NCBI RefSeq assembly: GCF_900113925.1
Contig: NZ_FORD01000018.1
Coordinates: 1-64,000, forward strand
Direction of reading: 5' to 3'
DNA length: 64,000 bases
Source of the DNA: Nitrosomonas sp. Nm34
GTDB lineage: Bacteria > Pseudomonadota > Gammaproteobacteria > Burkholderiales > Nitrosomonadaceae
Below are positions 10,212-19,144 of the stretch, one piece after another. Each line of letters opens with the position of its first letter. Position 1 is the first letter of the stretch. A program made the translations under genes and the position numbers. Under the pieces are notes generated by a model. It ran no database searches, was not told the origin of the DNA, and saw nothing but the letters and a program-made list of their open reading frames with translations.

Positions 10212-10953
10212 CTAGACGCACTTTGCAAGTGTTATTTTCATCATGGCAATACGAATCATATTTTAAGCAGTACCAGTCAAGATTTCAAAATCCTTGGATG
10301 AACGGCGGAAGTTACCTAGCCAGGAAAACGTACGTTCGACTACCCATCGCTTTGGCAAAACAGCCCATTTACCTTCGATTTTTTCTGAAATGTGGCAAAC
10401 TCAGACCTAGTCTACCAGCTGCGAAATCAACTGCTGTACCTCGGTAGCCGGCATCCCCTGAGAATGCTTTGAGTGAAGGGCATTTATCGTATTTATCGAT
10501 AACGCTTTCCAACACTATACAAGCGCTTTTGGTATCGCTCATATTGGCAGCATGAACTTTGACATGGAGTAAATTGCCAAGAATGTCTACTACGACATGC
10601 CGTTTGTGACCTTTAACTTTTTTGCCACCATCAATTCCTCGTTCTTCGCTGGCATACTGGGTTTTTAAGCTTTGCGCATCAATGATGCCATAACTGGGTA
10701 CTGCACGGCGTCCAGTTTTTTGGCGACGAAGAACCGTCAACTTATCCATGCATTTCTCCCAGACACCTCGCTTGTTCCATCGGCTAAAGTGATCGTAAAC
10801 AGTTTGCCAAGGAGGAAAATCGTTCGGCATAAGCCGCTACTGAATCCCGCCTTTGACAACGTATAGAATGGCATTCACAATGCTTTTTTTGCTATGTTTG
10901 TGGCTATTGCCGCGTTTACTGATAGGGTCAAACTCTTTTTTATCAAATTCCAT
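10212..10953 (-). pseudogene. Broken IS5-family transposase
   Basis: Reading from the ATG at 10953 the protein starts MEFDKKEFDPISKRGNS. It hits an in-frame TAG at 10837-10839 (in GGIQ-stop-RLMPNDFPPW). It continues through DAQSLKTQ, GIDGGKKVKGHKRH and GDAGYRGTAVDF, then shifts frame near 10400. The last part ([25 protein letters not shown] in another frame) has a further TAA in GTA-stop-NMIRIAMMK. The DDE core of IS5 transposases is recognisable. At least two stops and one frameshift make it inactive. Confidence 0.88.
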
Positions 10954-11002
10954 TCCTCATCATTTATATCCGTTTTGTATGACATTTCTTAACTTATTAT
11001 AA

Positions 11003-12371
11003 CTAGAGTTTAGAGTTTCAGCATCAAAGGAGAAAAATAATCTAAAATCAATGAAAAAGTAACATAAGGCTTGACAAAGCAACGAAAAAATCGTTGCCGC
11101 CTTTCTAAATAGCTTTGTTTTTAAAAGCTATTTAGAAAGGCTGCCTCTAGAAAGAAATGTCATTTTACTTCTGGAGGCCGCGATGAACGCAAAAGGACAG
11201 GTTGGTATCCCTGGCGAACTATGTAATTGGATAACATTTTTAGCGAAAGTGCTACCCTTAAGATCAACAGGTACCTTTATTGAGCTGTTGATCGGGGCGA
11301 TGTTGACCCTAAGGGGATTTGTCACGGACGCGTATTTGATGCTGGCTATGCGCAATCACTGGACGAGTTACTACAAGTGGCTGCAACAGGGAAAATAGTC
11401 CTGGCTGGCGCTGGCACGGCAATTTATGCGACTGATGTTAGCAAACGTCACACACGATGTGGTTCATCTGACGATTGATGATACGTTGACATTGCGTGCT
11501 TCGAAAAAAGCACCAGGCAGCCGGATTCATCACTAGCATGGCAATAAGGTCAATCTGTCAACATTTGTGCAAGATCAATGCTGGGTCAATCTGGCGATCA
11601 TCAATCGTCGGCCCAGCCAGGAACCGGTAGCGTTGCCGTTACTTTCCCGATTGATGCCAGCGAGTAGCCACACCGGGAAACGGGTGGCAGCTAATACGCT
11701 GATACGTGCTGTACAGAGCTTGCTTCGTGGTTTTAGGGTGCGCGTACTGATGGATAGCTGGTATATGCGGCAATACGTTATCAGCAAGATGCTTAATCGC
11801 GGCTTTGATGTAATGGGTCAGGTCAGAAGATATACTCGTCTATACGATGTGCCTGCACCAAGGTTAGAGAACCAACGGGGGCGAAGCCGGAAATACGGCG
11901 AGAAGTTTACGCCCGAACAGGTTGAACACTTGCATCGTTGGATGGCTACCTTGCACATCTACGGCAAAGAACAACGCGTCCGTTTGCGCAGCATACTGGC
12001 AAAAGCGCGCTTCCTGAACGGCCGGTTGGTTCGGGCTGTCTGGTGCGAGTTTGAGAATGACCATAAGCCTGGACAATGGAAAACAGCCAGGCAGTGGAGA
12101 TATTGTACCAGTATTCTCCATGGCGCAAGCATCAACCCCAAACTGCTGGTCAGATTCGTAAAGGACTGGTGGATATTTTAAGACATGTCGCTATTCGCTC
12201 ATGGTGGAATGCAAAATGTAAGAAATTCATGCCGCCAGATTGGAATAAAAACTCGAATTCTGGATAGGTATAAAGCAACAACATGTAATACAACAAAAAA
12301 GATCATATGCATTACATTTTTCAGGTTGGGAAAAAATTCCAACTATAAGGGGCGTTTACTCTAAACTCTAG
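11003..12371 (+). mobile_element. Insertion sequence of the IS4 superfamily, 1,369 bp, nested in the IS5-type element
   Basis: Terminal repeats CTAGAGTTTAGAG (11003) and CTCTAAACTCTAG (12359-12371) are perfect inverses. The 9-bp target TTATTATAA is duplicated exactly at 10994-11002 and 12372-12380. This proves insertion into the older element and allows the exact ends to be set. A 9-bp duplication and a transposase of about 350 residues fit IS4-type elements; the exact family is not certain. Confidence 0.92.
11183..12270 (+). pseudogene. Broken transposase of the nested element
   Basis: One reading frame runs from the ATG at 11183 to 12181, interrupted by TAG at 11396 (after LQQGK) and another TAG near 11540 (RIHH-stop-HGNKVN). 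The frame shifts near 12080, where the true C-terminus (QTAGQIRKGLVDILRHVAIR) continues in another frame. Motifs such as LTIDDTL, VLMDSWYMRQYVI and FDVMGQVRRYTRLYD fit a DDE transposase of the IS4/IS701 kind. The element cannot move by itself. Confidence 0.85.
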
Positions 12372-12423
12372 TTATTATAAAAATCATTGATTTTAATTGA
12401 AATTATTTTTCCAGACAGCTTCT

Positions 12424-12737
12424 GAAGGCTGCCAGGTAATAATCAAAGCAGCAATTTGATAAAAATAAATTATTACTTAATAGTTTAAGTACGACATTAT
12501 CGAGAAAATACTTTTTATCAACATTTTTGCCACATCAACATCAAACTGAGGCACCACCTCGGCTATCGTAAACTTTTCTTTATCTTGGAGAGCCAGGACT
12601 TTATTGCTGAATGCAGTGAATTTGCCAATAAAGTTCGTTCTTATAAAGGGCTTATAGCTCATGTATTTGGAAAACTAACTGTGTCTCCCTTTTTTCTGGA
12701 ATTTTTACATATTAGCTCTTAATTCAAATTTTAATGA
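12424..12737. other. Remaining upstream region, no supported gene
   Basis: AT-rich DNA between the IS5-type element and the phosphomannomutase stop. A 61-codon frame on the minus strand (12477-12662) has no known features. This was probably the promoter side of the WcbI-like/GSCFA pair before the insertion. Confidence 0.4.
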
Positions 12738-14180
12738 TTAGATTTCGCCAGCGATGCGTACCCGCTCCAGTGTCATCTTCACTAATTCCTTTGCTTGCAC
12801 CTCGGAATCTGTCTCAGCATAACACCTCAGTTCCGGGGCATTACCCGATGGTCGCAGATGAATAATCTGCCCAGAAGTAAATGTCAACCGCAAACCATCC
12901 GTTTCATCCTGGCTTACTACATTACCACATGCATCCCCCAGCACTGTTAATACGTTCTGACGAGAACTCGCCAAGTTGGCGATCATCGCTTGACTGCGCT
13001 CAGTAGGGAATTCCTTAATCCGGTCACTTGCAGTAAATCGCTGAGGCAAGGATGCGGACAATCTAGAAAGTGGTACGCCTTGCTCTCGCGCTAATGCAAG
13101 CAGCGCCAACATTGGCAAGACAGCGTCACGGGTTGGTAAAGGTTCTAGCTTGCAGCCGTTTCGTTCAAAATTGTTCCCAACTAGAAAGCCGCCATTGGCT
13201 TCGAATCCAACTACACCACTTCTCTCTGCAATCAATGCTGTCTGCATAGCACTGATTACATAAGGTGATCCTATTTTAGTACGCATGACATGAGTAAAAG
13301 CATCGCAGCGCTCAATCGCGGTAGTACTGCTAACAGGCGTCACCACCGTGTGAGCATTGAGATATCGGGCACAGAGTAAACCTATAACATCTCCACGCAG
13401 CCACCGACCAGCTTCGTCACCAATTAAGGGACGATCTGCATCGCCATCCGTGGATAACAACGCATCTAACCGATGCGCGGCAGCCCATTTTTGACCCAAT
13501 ACTTGGTCTTCTTCACTCACCGCCTCAGTATCTATCGGCACAAAGTTATTTGTGCGACCGAGTGAAACTACCTCGGCACCAAATTGTTTGAGCAGCTCCA
13601 TCAAGAAATCCCGTGCCACGCTGGAATGCTCATAAACACCAATTCGCTTACCACTCAGAAAGTTTTTCGGAAAGAATTTTCGATAACGCTCCCGGTACAT
13701 ATCTAGTGAAGCGGTAACTGGGATTAGGTCCGTAGCGCTGCTATAGGTTCCCGCATCAGGAACTACTGCTTGTGTGATCGCAATTTCGTGCTCCTTGCTT
13801 ATTTCACCCTCGTCAGTGTAAAACTTAATACCGTTGCGGTCAAAAGGGATATGGCTACCCGTAATCATAATGGCGGGTATCTGCTCCTGTAATGCATAAT
13901 AGGCCAAAGCGGGCGTCGGCAGTGCACCCGCATAGACAACATCCAACCCTCGCGCCTGGATTGCTGCTGCACAGGCCTGGATAATCTGCGGGCTGCTCGG
14001 CCGCAGATCGTGCCCTAACGAAATACGCTTCGCTCCGGGTATAACTTCCTGTAGGAACGCGGTTGTATACGCCCAGCACACACGATCAGTCATATCTGAT
14101 ACTAAACCGCGTGCGCCGCTGGTGCCAAAGCGCACCCCCGAATCTTTGACAATGTCTTCCAAACAAATTTTGTTACTCAA
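12738..14180 (-). CDS. manB: Phosphomannomutase
   Basis: Converts mannose-6-phosphate to mannose-1-phosphate for GDP-mannose synthesis (a phosphoglucomutase activity is also possible). It is an alpha-D-phosphohexomutase of 480 residues. RFGTSGARG lies near 17. The phosphoserine loop TGSHIPFDRNG (S109) takes a form that differs from the common TASHNP. The Mg2+ loop DGDADR is at 245-250, the sugar-binding FEANGG near 325, and the phosphate-binding RPSGNAPE near the C-terminus. It lies 84 bases after fcl on the same strand (gmd, fcl, manB order), which favours the mannose role. It completes the path from fructose-6-phosphate to GDP-fucose together with ManC at 44306-45745. Confidence 0.88.
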   Translation of the reverse strand: MSNKICLEDIVKDSGVRFGTSGARGLVSDMTDRVCWAYTTAFLQEVIPGAKRISLGHDLRPSSPQIIQACAAAIQARGLDVVYAGALPTPALAYYALQEQIPAIMITGSHIPFDRNGIKFYTDEGEISKEHEIAITQAVVPDAGTYSSATDLIPVTASLDMYRERYRKFFPKNFLSGKRIGVYEHSSVARDFLMELLKQFGAEVVSLGRTNNFVPIDTEAVSEEDQVLGQKWAAAHRLDALLSTDGDADRPLIGDEAGRWLRGDVIGLLCARYLNAHTVVTPVSSTTAIERCDAFTHVMRTKIGSPYVISAMQTALIAERSGVVGFEANGGFLVGNNFERNGCKLEPLPTRDAVLPMLALLALAREQGVPLSRLSASLPQRFTASDRIKEFPTERSQAMIANLASSRQNVLTVLGDACGNVVSQDETDGLRLTFTSGQIIHLRPSGNAPELRCYAETDSEVQAKELVKMTLERVRIAGEI

Positions 14181-14264
14181 GACCTTCCCATCCCTTATTT
14201 GTACAAGTCAAGTATTTAATACACTATATACGAAGGTATTACTAAGGTCAGCTTAGTATCTATT

Positions 14265-15227
14265 TCAAGCCTGCCGATAACGATCCTGATTCGCCACAAA
14301 CCAGGCATAGGTTGCACGCAGACCCTCTTCCAATTGAATTTTCGCCTGCCATCCTAGCGCTTTAAGACGAGAAACATCCATTAATTTGCGTGGTGTTCCG
14401 TCGGGTTTACTGGCATCGAATGCCAGCTGCCCCTTAAAACCAGTAACCCGCGCCAGCGTTTCTGCCAGCTCGCGAATGGTGCAATCAACTCCAGTCCCCA
14501 CATTAATGTGAGACAGCATGGGCTGAGTATTGGCGCGATAAATATCTTGATTCATATTCATAACGTATACACTGGCCGCTGCCATGTCATCTACATGCAG
14601 AAACTCTCGCTTGGGTGTTCCGCTGCCCCAGATCACCACTTCTTCGGCTTCAGCCTGAACCGCTTCATGAAATCGCCGCATCAGCGCAGGAATGACATGG
14701 CTATTATCCGGATGAAAATTATCATGCTGACCATAAAGATTAGTTGGCATGACTGAACGGTAATCCCTGCCATATTGCCGATTGTAACTCTCGCACAGCT
14801 TGATACCGGCAATCTTGGCAACCGCATAGGGCTCGTTAGTTGCTTCGAGCACACCGGTAAGGAGTGCATCTTCCCGCATTGGTTGCGGAACATTCCGTGG
14901 GTAAATGCATGATGATCCTAAAAAAAGTAACTGCTGCACCCCGGCGCGATGAGCGGCGTCGATAACATTGCATTCCATCATCAAGTTTTCGTAGACGAAC
15001 TCGGCCGGATAAGTGTTATTGGCATAAATGCCCCCAACCTTTGCTGCTGCCAGATAAACCTGATCAACACGCTCATCCCGGAAAAATTTCTGTACATCCG
15101 CCTGATTCAATAGATCCAACTCCGCGTGAGTACGTGTTACGACTTCACAGTCACCTCTCGCTTCCAACTGTCGCACAATTGCTGAACCTACCATACCCCG
15201 GTGTCCAGCTACATAGATTCTTTGCAT
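14265..15227 (-). CDS. fcl: GDP-L-fucose synthase
   Basis: Epimerises and reduces GDP-4-keto-6-deoxy-mannose to GDP-L-fucose with NADPH. It is a short-chain dehydrogenase/epimerase of 320 residues, the usual length. The nucleotide loop GHRGMVGSA is at 8-16 and the catalytic Ser region GSSCIYP at 104-110. YAVAK (Y134, K138) and the C-terminal dinucleotide/sugar block NVGTGVD are also present. It sits between gmd and manB on the same strand, giving a fucose-nucleotide operon. Confidence 0.95.
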   Translation of the reverse strand: MQRIYVAGHRGMVGSAIVRQLEARGDCEVVTRTHAELDLLNQADVQKFFRDERVDQVYLAAAKVGGIYANNTYPAEFVYENLMMECNVIDAAHRAGVQQLLFLGSSCIYPRNVPQPMREDALLTGVLEATNEPYAVAKIAGIKLCESYNRQYGRDYRSVMPTNLYGQHDNFHPDNSHVIPALMRRFHEAVQAEAEEVVIWGSGTPKREFLHVDDMAAASVYVMNMNQDIYRANTQPMLSHINVGTGVDCTIRELAETLARVTGFKGQLAFDASKPDGTPRKLMDVSRLKALGWQAKIQLEEGLRATYAWFVANQDRYRQA

Positions 15228-15455
15228 ATAAACTCAACTCCAAAAAACTGAATAGTTGGAAGGCTCATTTCAATATCTTGACAATGGCACAAGCAGATCC
15301 ATAGCCAGAGCAAAATGGAATAGGCACAGACCCTTTTGTCATAGTAACCCACCAGATATGCGTATTTATATTCTATAGCAATGCTGGCAAGGTTACGCAA
15401 AACGTTAATTTAGCTTATAGATTAAATATTATAAATGCCAATTTTTAATCGATCA

Positions 15456-16568
15456 TCACTCATGATAGTCAAACACCGCAAAACCATGGCGTTTCACCAG
15501 ATCATCTCGCTCAGCGGACTTCAGGTCTTCCTGCACCATCTCAGACACCAGCTGAGCAAAACTTATGCGTGGCTGCCAACCCAATTTTTCCTTTGCCTTG
15601 GTTGGATCACCTAATAAAGTTTCCACCTCAGTAGGACGGAAATAGCGAGGATCCACTGCTACAATCAGCTTCTCATTCCCTGCCAACATTGAAGAAATCG
15701 AGGGAGAAATCCAATAACCCTTTTCTTTCACCCCTTGCCCTTCCCAGCGAATTTTCATCCCAAGTACATCCGCTGCCGCATTCACAAAATCACGTACACT
15801 GTACTGCACCCCCGTAGCAATCACAAAATCATCCGCTTGATTCTGCTGCAACATCAACCACTGCATTTCTACATAATCTCGTGCATGCCCCCAATCGCGC
15901 TTGGCATCAAGATTCCCCAGATACAAACAATCCTGCAGACCAAGCTTAATTCGTGCCAAAGCGCGCGTAATTTTGCGAGTAACAAATGTTTCACCACGCA
16001 CAGGTGATTCATGATTGAACAGAATACCGTTGCAAGCATACATTCCATATGCCTCACGATAATTAACCGTAATCCAATAAGCATATAACTTAGCTACCGC
16101 ATACGGACTGCGCGGATAAAATGGCGTGGTCTCCTTCTGAGGAATTTCCTGCACCAGGCCATAAAGCTCGGAAGTTGACGCCTGATAAAACCGTGTTTTC
16201 TTTTCCAGTCCGAGAATGCGAATCGCTTCCAAAATTCTCAAAGTACCCAGCGCATCAGAATTGGCAGTATATTCAGGTTCCTCAAATGATACCCCAACAT
16301 GACTCTGTGCCGCCAAATTGTAGATCTCGTCCGGCTGCACTTGCTGGATAATGCGGATCAAACTTGAAGAGTCCGTTAAATCTCCATGGTGGAGGACAAA
16401 TCGACGATTTTCGACATGAGGATCCTGATACAAATGATCAATACGATCGGTATTAAAAAGCGAAGTGCGCCGTTTGATACCATGAACTTCATAACCTCTT
16501 TCTAACAGATATCCTGCCAAATAAGAGCCATCCTGACCAGTAACACCACTAATTAAAGCTTTTTTCAT
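15456..16568 (-). CDS. gmd: GDP-mannose 4,6-dehydratase
   Basis: Makes GDP-4-keto-6-deoxy-D-mannose, the first committed step to GDP-fucose or GDP-rhamnose. It has 370 residues. The NADP loop [10 protein letters not shown] begins at 8, RRTS sits at 33-36, the catalytic STSELYG near 131 and YAVAK at 156-160. All key residues are present. It is the first gene of the gmd-fcl-manB operon; 228 bases separate it from fcl. A heavily decayed second copy lies at 29649-30262. Confidence 0.96.
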   Translation of the reverse strand: MKKALISGVTGQDGSYLAGYLLERGYEVHGIKRRTSLFNTDRIDHLYQDPHVENRRFVLHHGDLTDSSSLIRIIQQVQPDEIYNLAAQSHVGVSFEEPEYTANSDALGTLRILEAIRILGLEKKTRFYQASTSELYGLVQEIPQKETTPFYPRSPYAVAKLYAYWITVNYREAYGMYACNGILFNHESPVRGETFVTRKITRALARIKLGLQDCLYLGNLDAKRDWGHARDYVEMQWLMLQQNQADDFVIATGVQYSVRDFVNAAADVLGMKIRWEGQGVKEKGYWISPSISSMLAGNEKLIVAVDPRYFRPTEVETLLGDPTKAKEKLGWQPRISFAQLVSEMVQEDLKSAERDDLVKRHGFAVFDYHE

Positions 16569-17056
16569 TTTATATTTCTTATAAAATTAATTTGAATATG
16601 TCGATTAAATGGAGATTAAAACGGCCATAATATGCTGTAATTATCTGTTTATTTATGATAAATTCTTTCTCCTCCCGAGGTGATAGAATTGATCATAAAA
16701 ATAATCAAACTCACGAATAATAAGAGCCTGGCCGATTTATAAATTATATTCAACTATTGATTATGACAAGACCATTATAATCAATAAGAATTTACCGGCA
16801 ACTATTGTTTCTGATTAAACCCAAGTGCAATAGAAATGGAAGGTCTTCAGAAAATTTGCATATAAGGGTAATCGGCAATTTATTCGTTGGCTTTAGCAGT
16901 TTAAGCATGGTTAAAGCATCAAATTATTGACGCTATCCACAATAACCCGCTTCAACAGCCACTTCATCGCAGTCCACTTCAGCCATTAACGCAATTTACC
17001 GCATCAGATCCTGATCAAGAAAGTTTACTTGCTTTTCAACCGCAGCTCGATCGGCA
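16569..17056. other. Intergenic region, no supported gene
   Basis: AT-rich up to about 16900, then base composition rises toward the GC-rich operon. It should hold the gmd promoter on the minus strand and the end of the radical SAM operon. No hairpin terminator or repeat was recognised. Confidence 0.4.
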
Positions 17057-19144
17057 TCAACGCTGGCCGGACACAGCCACAGGTGAGGCAACATGCAATC
17101 CATGGTTTTTTACGAACTCGTCCAGCATGACCTGCATTGAGCGCATGCCCTGTGGGTCGCGCGTGTCGCAGCCCCTGCAGGTATCGCAGACTGGTTCCTG
17201 CCCCGGGTTGAGCTGACCCCGCCGCAGCGCACTGAACAAGGGATTCCGCCACAGAGTCTTGAAGCCCTTTTCCTGCGGGAAATCGAACGGTGTATGGGGC
17301 GCAAGGTTCAGGGTAGCCAGAGGTCCCAGGCAGGGATACATGTAGTGTCCGCCCGGAGCTTGCGTCTGGTACTTTTCGCTGATCCCGATAGATGCCTGCC
17401 GCCAGAGGTAATGACAAGGAGCAGACTCTACCGGTCGAAGCGGTGTACTGATCAACAGCTTTTCTAGCCGTGAATCGTGGAGCTCCGAGTTGGCAAAATC
17501 TAAGAACTGTCGGTGCTCTATACCGAAGGCCGCTGCCTTGGCGCCAGCAGGCGCCGGCAATTCAACGGACACTTGCCAGTGTTCGGCTGCCTCGACTGTG
17601 CGGGCGTAAATCTCATCGTAGGCGGAGCCAACATGGTGATACGCATCGTTCGGACCCAGCCGATCGAGGCGGTCATACCCTAGCGAGAAAAATGGGATGG
17701 CAGTGAAACGGTCCACACCCAGCTGCCTGCATAGCCGCGGCATCAACGGTAGCTCGTACACGCTCTCGCGCGTGAGTACCATTGTGCCGTACAACACTGG
17801 GGTAAATGACTTTCGGTGGCGCTTTTCCTCCAACAAAAACCGCAAGTTACGAGTAACTCGTTCGAACTGCTTCGTGCCGCAGAGCCTTGCCCAGAGCTCT
17901 GGCGTGGCTGCGTTGAGCGAAACGCTGATCCACGCCAGTTGGCTACCCACGAGTGCCGGGATCAGACCAGCACGGTCCAGCAAGATCCCGTTGGTGAAGA
18001 AATTCATCGAGATCTGCGGAAAAGCCCTACCGATATAGCCAACGATGTCCGCTAAGCCGCGGTTCACGGTGGACTCTCCGTTGCCGCTATGAAGCCGTAA
18101 AATACGGATATCTCGCAGGAAATCGAGTTTCATCATTTGCGCAACCGATGCCTGATCCTTGCGTGCGGTGTTATGGCTGTACGAGCAGAACCGGCATTCG
18201 AGGTTGCACAACCCGCTCAAGGCGATGTGGATTTCCGACGGAATGCTATCGGGCTGGGGTTGACCCGAACGGTGCTCCACCACGTTGAGTAATTCGTTGA
18301 AAATCCATCTGGCTGCGGATGTCTCGCGTTGGGCGACCAGCGCCATGTGCAATTGCTCCACGTTTCCATCGATGGGCATGCGGTGCGCCGGATGCAGGAT
18401 GGCTTCCGCCAGAGCAATGTTCAGGTACGCAGGCGCATCGAAGGGCATCACCGCACTACTCGCGCCCGAACCGGCCATGGTAGGCGACAGCTCAGGCCCT
18501 GAGGTCTCGATGGACTCCCAGGCTTCGACTGCAACGCCCGCTGCGGGCTGCTTCGACCGTGCTGCAAGCTTGCTTGTCAACCGCCGCAGCAGCTCGGGCA
18601 CGGCTCTTTCGTGGCCACTCAGTTCGCGCAGGGACACGGCCACAGCGTACAAACTGCCGTCTCCGGTGCCCGCGCAGGCAATGCTCGTGCGAAGCGCCCT
18701 CCTGAGCAGCGCATCGAGCCGCGGATCAATACGCAACAGGTAAGAGGCCGTGGCAAAAACAAGGACCTCACAGCTGGCAAGATGCTGTGGCCTAGTCCCC
18801 ATCGCAAACCGCTGCAGAAATGCGCCCAACGGCTCACGTCCGCGCGTAGCCCAGGAAACGATACTGGCGGCATCAGCTGCGGCCCATTCGGACGATAGAT
18901 GCATGATGTGATTCGAAGCTGCGTCATAGCCGGCCACCTGCGCCCCCAGTTTCACCAGAGCTGCGCCCGCCAGCGAAGATGTCAGCTGGCGGATGGACTG
19001 CACTAACACCCCACCTAAAAACATCGGTCCACTAGGCGCCTCGATGGGTGTGACCGGAAACATCACGTAGATGCATACCCGCGGGACTGGCTCTTCACGC
19101 GCATGGCCTTCGCCCCTTGTAGAAGACTGTCGCCACATCACCAC
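17057..19144 (-). CDS. Radical SAM / SPASM-domain protein
   Basis: Probable iron-sulfur radical enzyme using S-adenosylmethionine; the substrate is unknown. The SAM cluster motif C313-x3-C317-x2-C320 (CNLECRFC) opens a domain of about 305-520. The C-terminal third has SPASM-type cysteines (CHYLW, YMYPCLGP, CDTCRGCDT) that could hold auxiliary clusters. Residues 1-300 form a helical region with no recognised family. The start is a GTG directly after the aminotransferase stop, or the ATG two codons later; coupled translation is likely. It is the last gene of a three-gene operon that is GC-rich compared with its surroundings, suggesting transfer. SPASM proteins modify peptides or small molecules, but some act on sugars. 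Confidence 0.82.
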   Translation of the reverse strand: MVMWRQSSTRGEGHAREEPVPRVCIYVMFPVTPIEAPSGPMFLGGVLVQSIRQLTSSLAGAALVKLGAQVAGYDAASNHIMHLSSEWAAADAASIVSWATRGREPLGAFLQRFAMGTRPQHLASCEVLVFATASYLLRIDPRLDALLRRALRTSIACAGTGDGSLYAVAVSLRELSGHERAVPELLRRLTSKLAARSKQPAAGVAVEAWESIETSGPELSPTMAGSGASSAVMPFDAPAYLNIALAEAILHPAHRMPIDGNVEQLHMALVAQRETSAARWIFNELLNVVEHRSGQPQPDSIPSEIHIALSGLCNLECRFCSYSHNTARKDQASVAQMMKLDFLRDIRILRLHSGNGESTVNRGLADIVGYIGRAFPQISMNFFTNGILLDRAGLIPALVGSQLAWISVSLNAATPELWARLCGTKQFERVTRNLRFLLEEKRHRKSFTPVLYGTMVLTRESVYELPLMPRLCRQLGVDRFTAIPFFSLGYDRLDRLGPNDAYHHVGSAYDEIYARTVEAAEHWQVSVELPAPAGAKAAAFGIEHRQFLDFANSELHDSRLEKLLISTPLRPVESAPCHYLWRQASIGISEKYQTQAPGGHYMYPCLGPLATLNLAPHTPFDFPQEKGFKTLWRNPLFSALRRGQLNPGQEPVCDTCRGCDTRDPQGMRSMQVMLDEFVKNHGLHVASPVAVSGQR

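Larger units (their letters stand above)
10192..12423 (-). mobile_element. IS5-family element (about 845 bp) split by a second insertion sequence
   Basis: The left terminal repeat AGAAGCTGTCTGG (10192-10204) is matched by the inverted CCAGACAGCTTCT (12411-12423). The element's own DNA is 10192-10993 plus 12381-12423, about 845 bp, the normal size for an IS5-family member. The rest (11003-12371) is another element inserted between the transposase start and the right end. The transposase is broken. It lies directly upstream of the WcbI-like gene. No clear target duplication of this outer element was seen. Confidence 0.85.

Noticed and set aside
12477-12662. 61-codon minus-strand frame
   Set aside because: Plausible composition but no start signal, neighbour logic or recognised family; mentioned only within the gap.
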